From: Thermomicrobiaceae bacterium
GTDB lineage: Bacteria; Chloroflexota; Chloroflexia; Thermomicrobiales; Thermomicrobiaceae
DNA: 5,375 bases
Reading direction: 5' to 3'
Assembly: GCA_007123655.1 (NCBI GenBank)
Contig: SKKR01000439.1
Span: forward strand, 1 to 5,375
The position numbers were made by a program, and so were the translations under genes. Numbering within the stretch: the stretch's first letter is position 1; every line of letters begins with the position of its first letter. The notes under the pieces were generated by a model. It searched no databases. It was not told the origin of the DNA and saw only the letters and a program-made list of their open reading frames with translations. This document shows, in pieces, positions 5,359 through 5,375 of the stretch.

Positions 5359-5375
5359 GTTCCCTTAATCGGAAC
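5359..5375. repeat. Short inverted repeat at the window edge
   Basis: GTTCC-CTTAATC-GGAAC is a 5-base stem with a 7-base AT-rich centre, cut by the window end so that the full arm length is unknown. It could be part of an operator or terminator of the neighbouring region, or chance. Confidence 0.25.

Noticed and set aside
1..5375. tRNA, rRNA, CRISPR arrays and insertion sequences
   Set aside because: No repeat-spacer pattern, transposase frame, terminal inverted repeats or conserved RNA motifs were seen; nearly all bases are in protein genes.

Overview
The window is GC-rich (roughly 60% by eye), gene-dense, and built of short overlapping operons with Shine-Dalgarno leaders. The style of the ManA and NadE proteins and the mixture of genes suggest a GC-rich Gram-positive-like or Chloroflexota (Thermomicrobia-like) bacterium. 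That assignment is an impression from protein style, not a phylogenetic result.

Left block (1-2497, + strand). The window opens inside the last 45 codons of a plant-type [2Fe-2S] subunit. Its stop overlaps the start of a FAD-dependent oxidoreductase in an ATGA junction, and a free-standing BFD-type [2Fe-2S] protein follows. Together they look like the alpha and gamma parts, plus a detached C-terminal domain, of a multi-subunit dye-linked amine/amino-acid dehydrogenase of the HcnABC / D-hydroxyproline dehydrogenase / octopine oxidase group. The catalytic DAO-like subunit would be expected upstream, outside the window. The last gene of this run, a type I mannose-6-phosphate isomerase (manA), starts inside the end of the BFD gene.

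Centre (2498-4000, + strand). A 111-base gap carries a perfect TACCCC-ACA-GGGGTA inverted repeat of the kind bound by CsoR-family repressors, followed by an optimal ribosome binding site. It drives two genes: a small exported or anchored His/Met/Cys-rich protein, and a membrane-anchored beta-propeller with five Asp-box repeats. I infer a metal-responsive (most likely copper) envelope module. It is the most interesting part of the window.

Right block (4026-5239, - strand). Convergent to the metal module, nadE (ammonia-dependent NAD+ synthetase) is followed by a small multi-pass membrane protein of unknown function, joined by a one-base TGATG stop/start overlap. The last 136 bases (5240-5375) hold the nadE ribosome binding site, a weak promoter candidate and a short inverted repeat cut by the window edge. 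No RNA gene, CRISPR array, transposon or convincing intrinsic terminator was seen.
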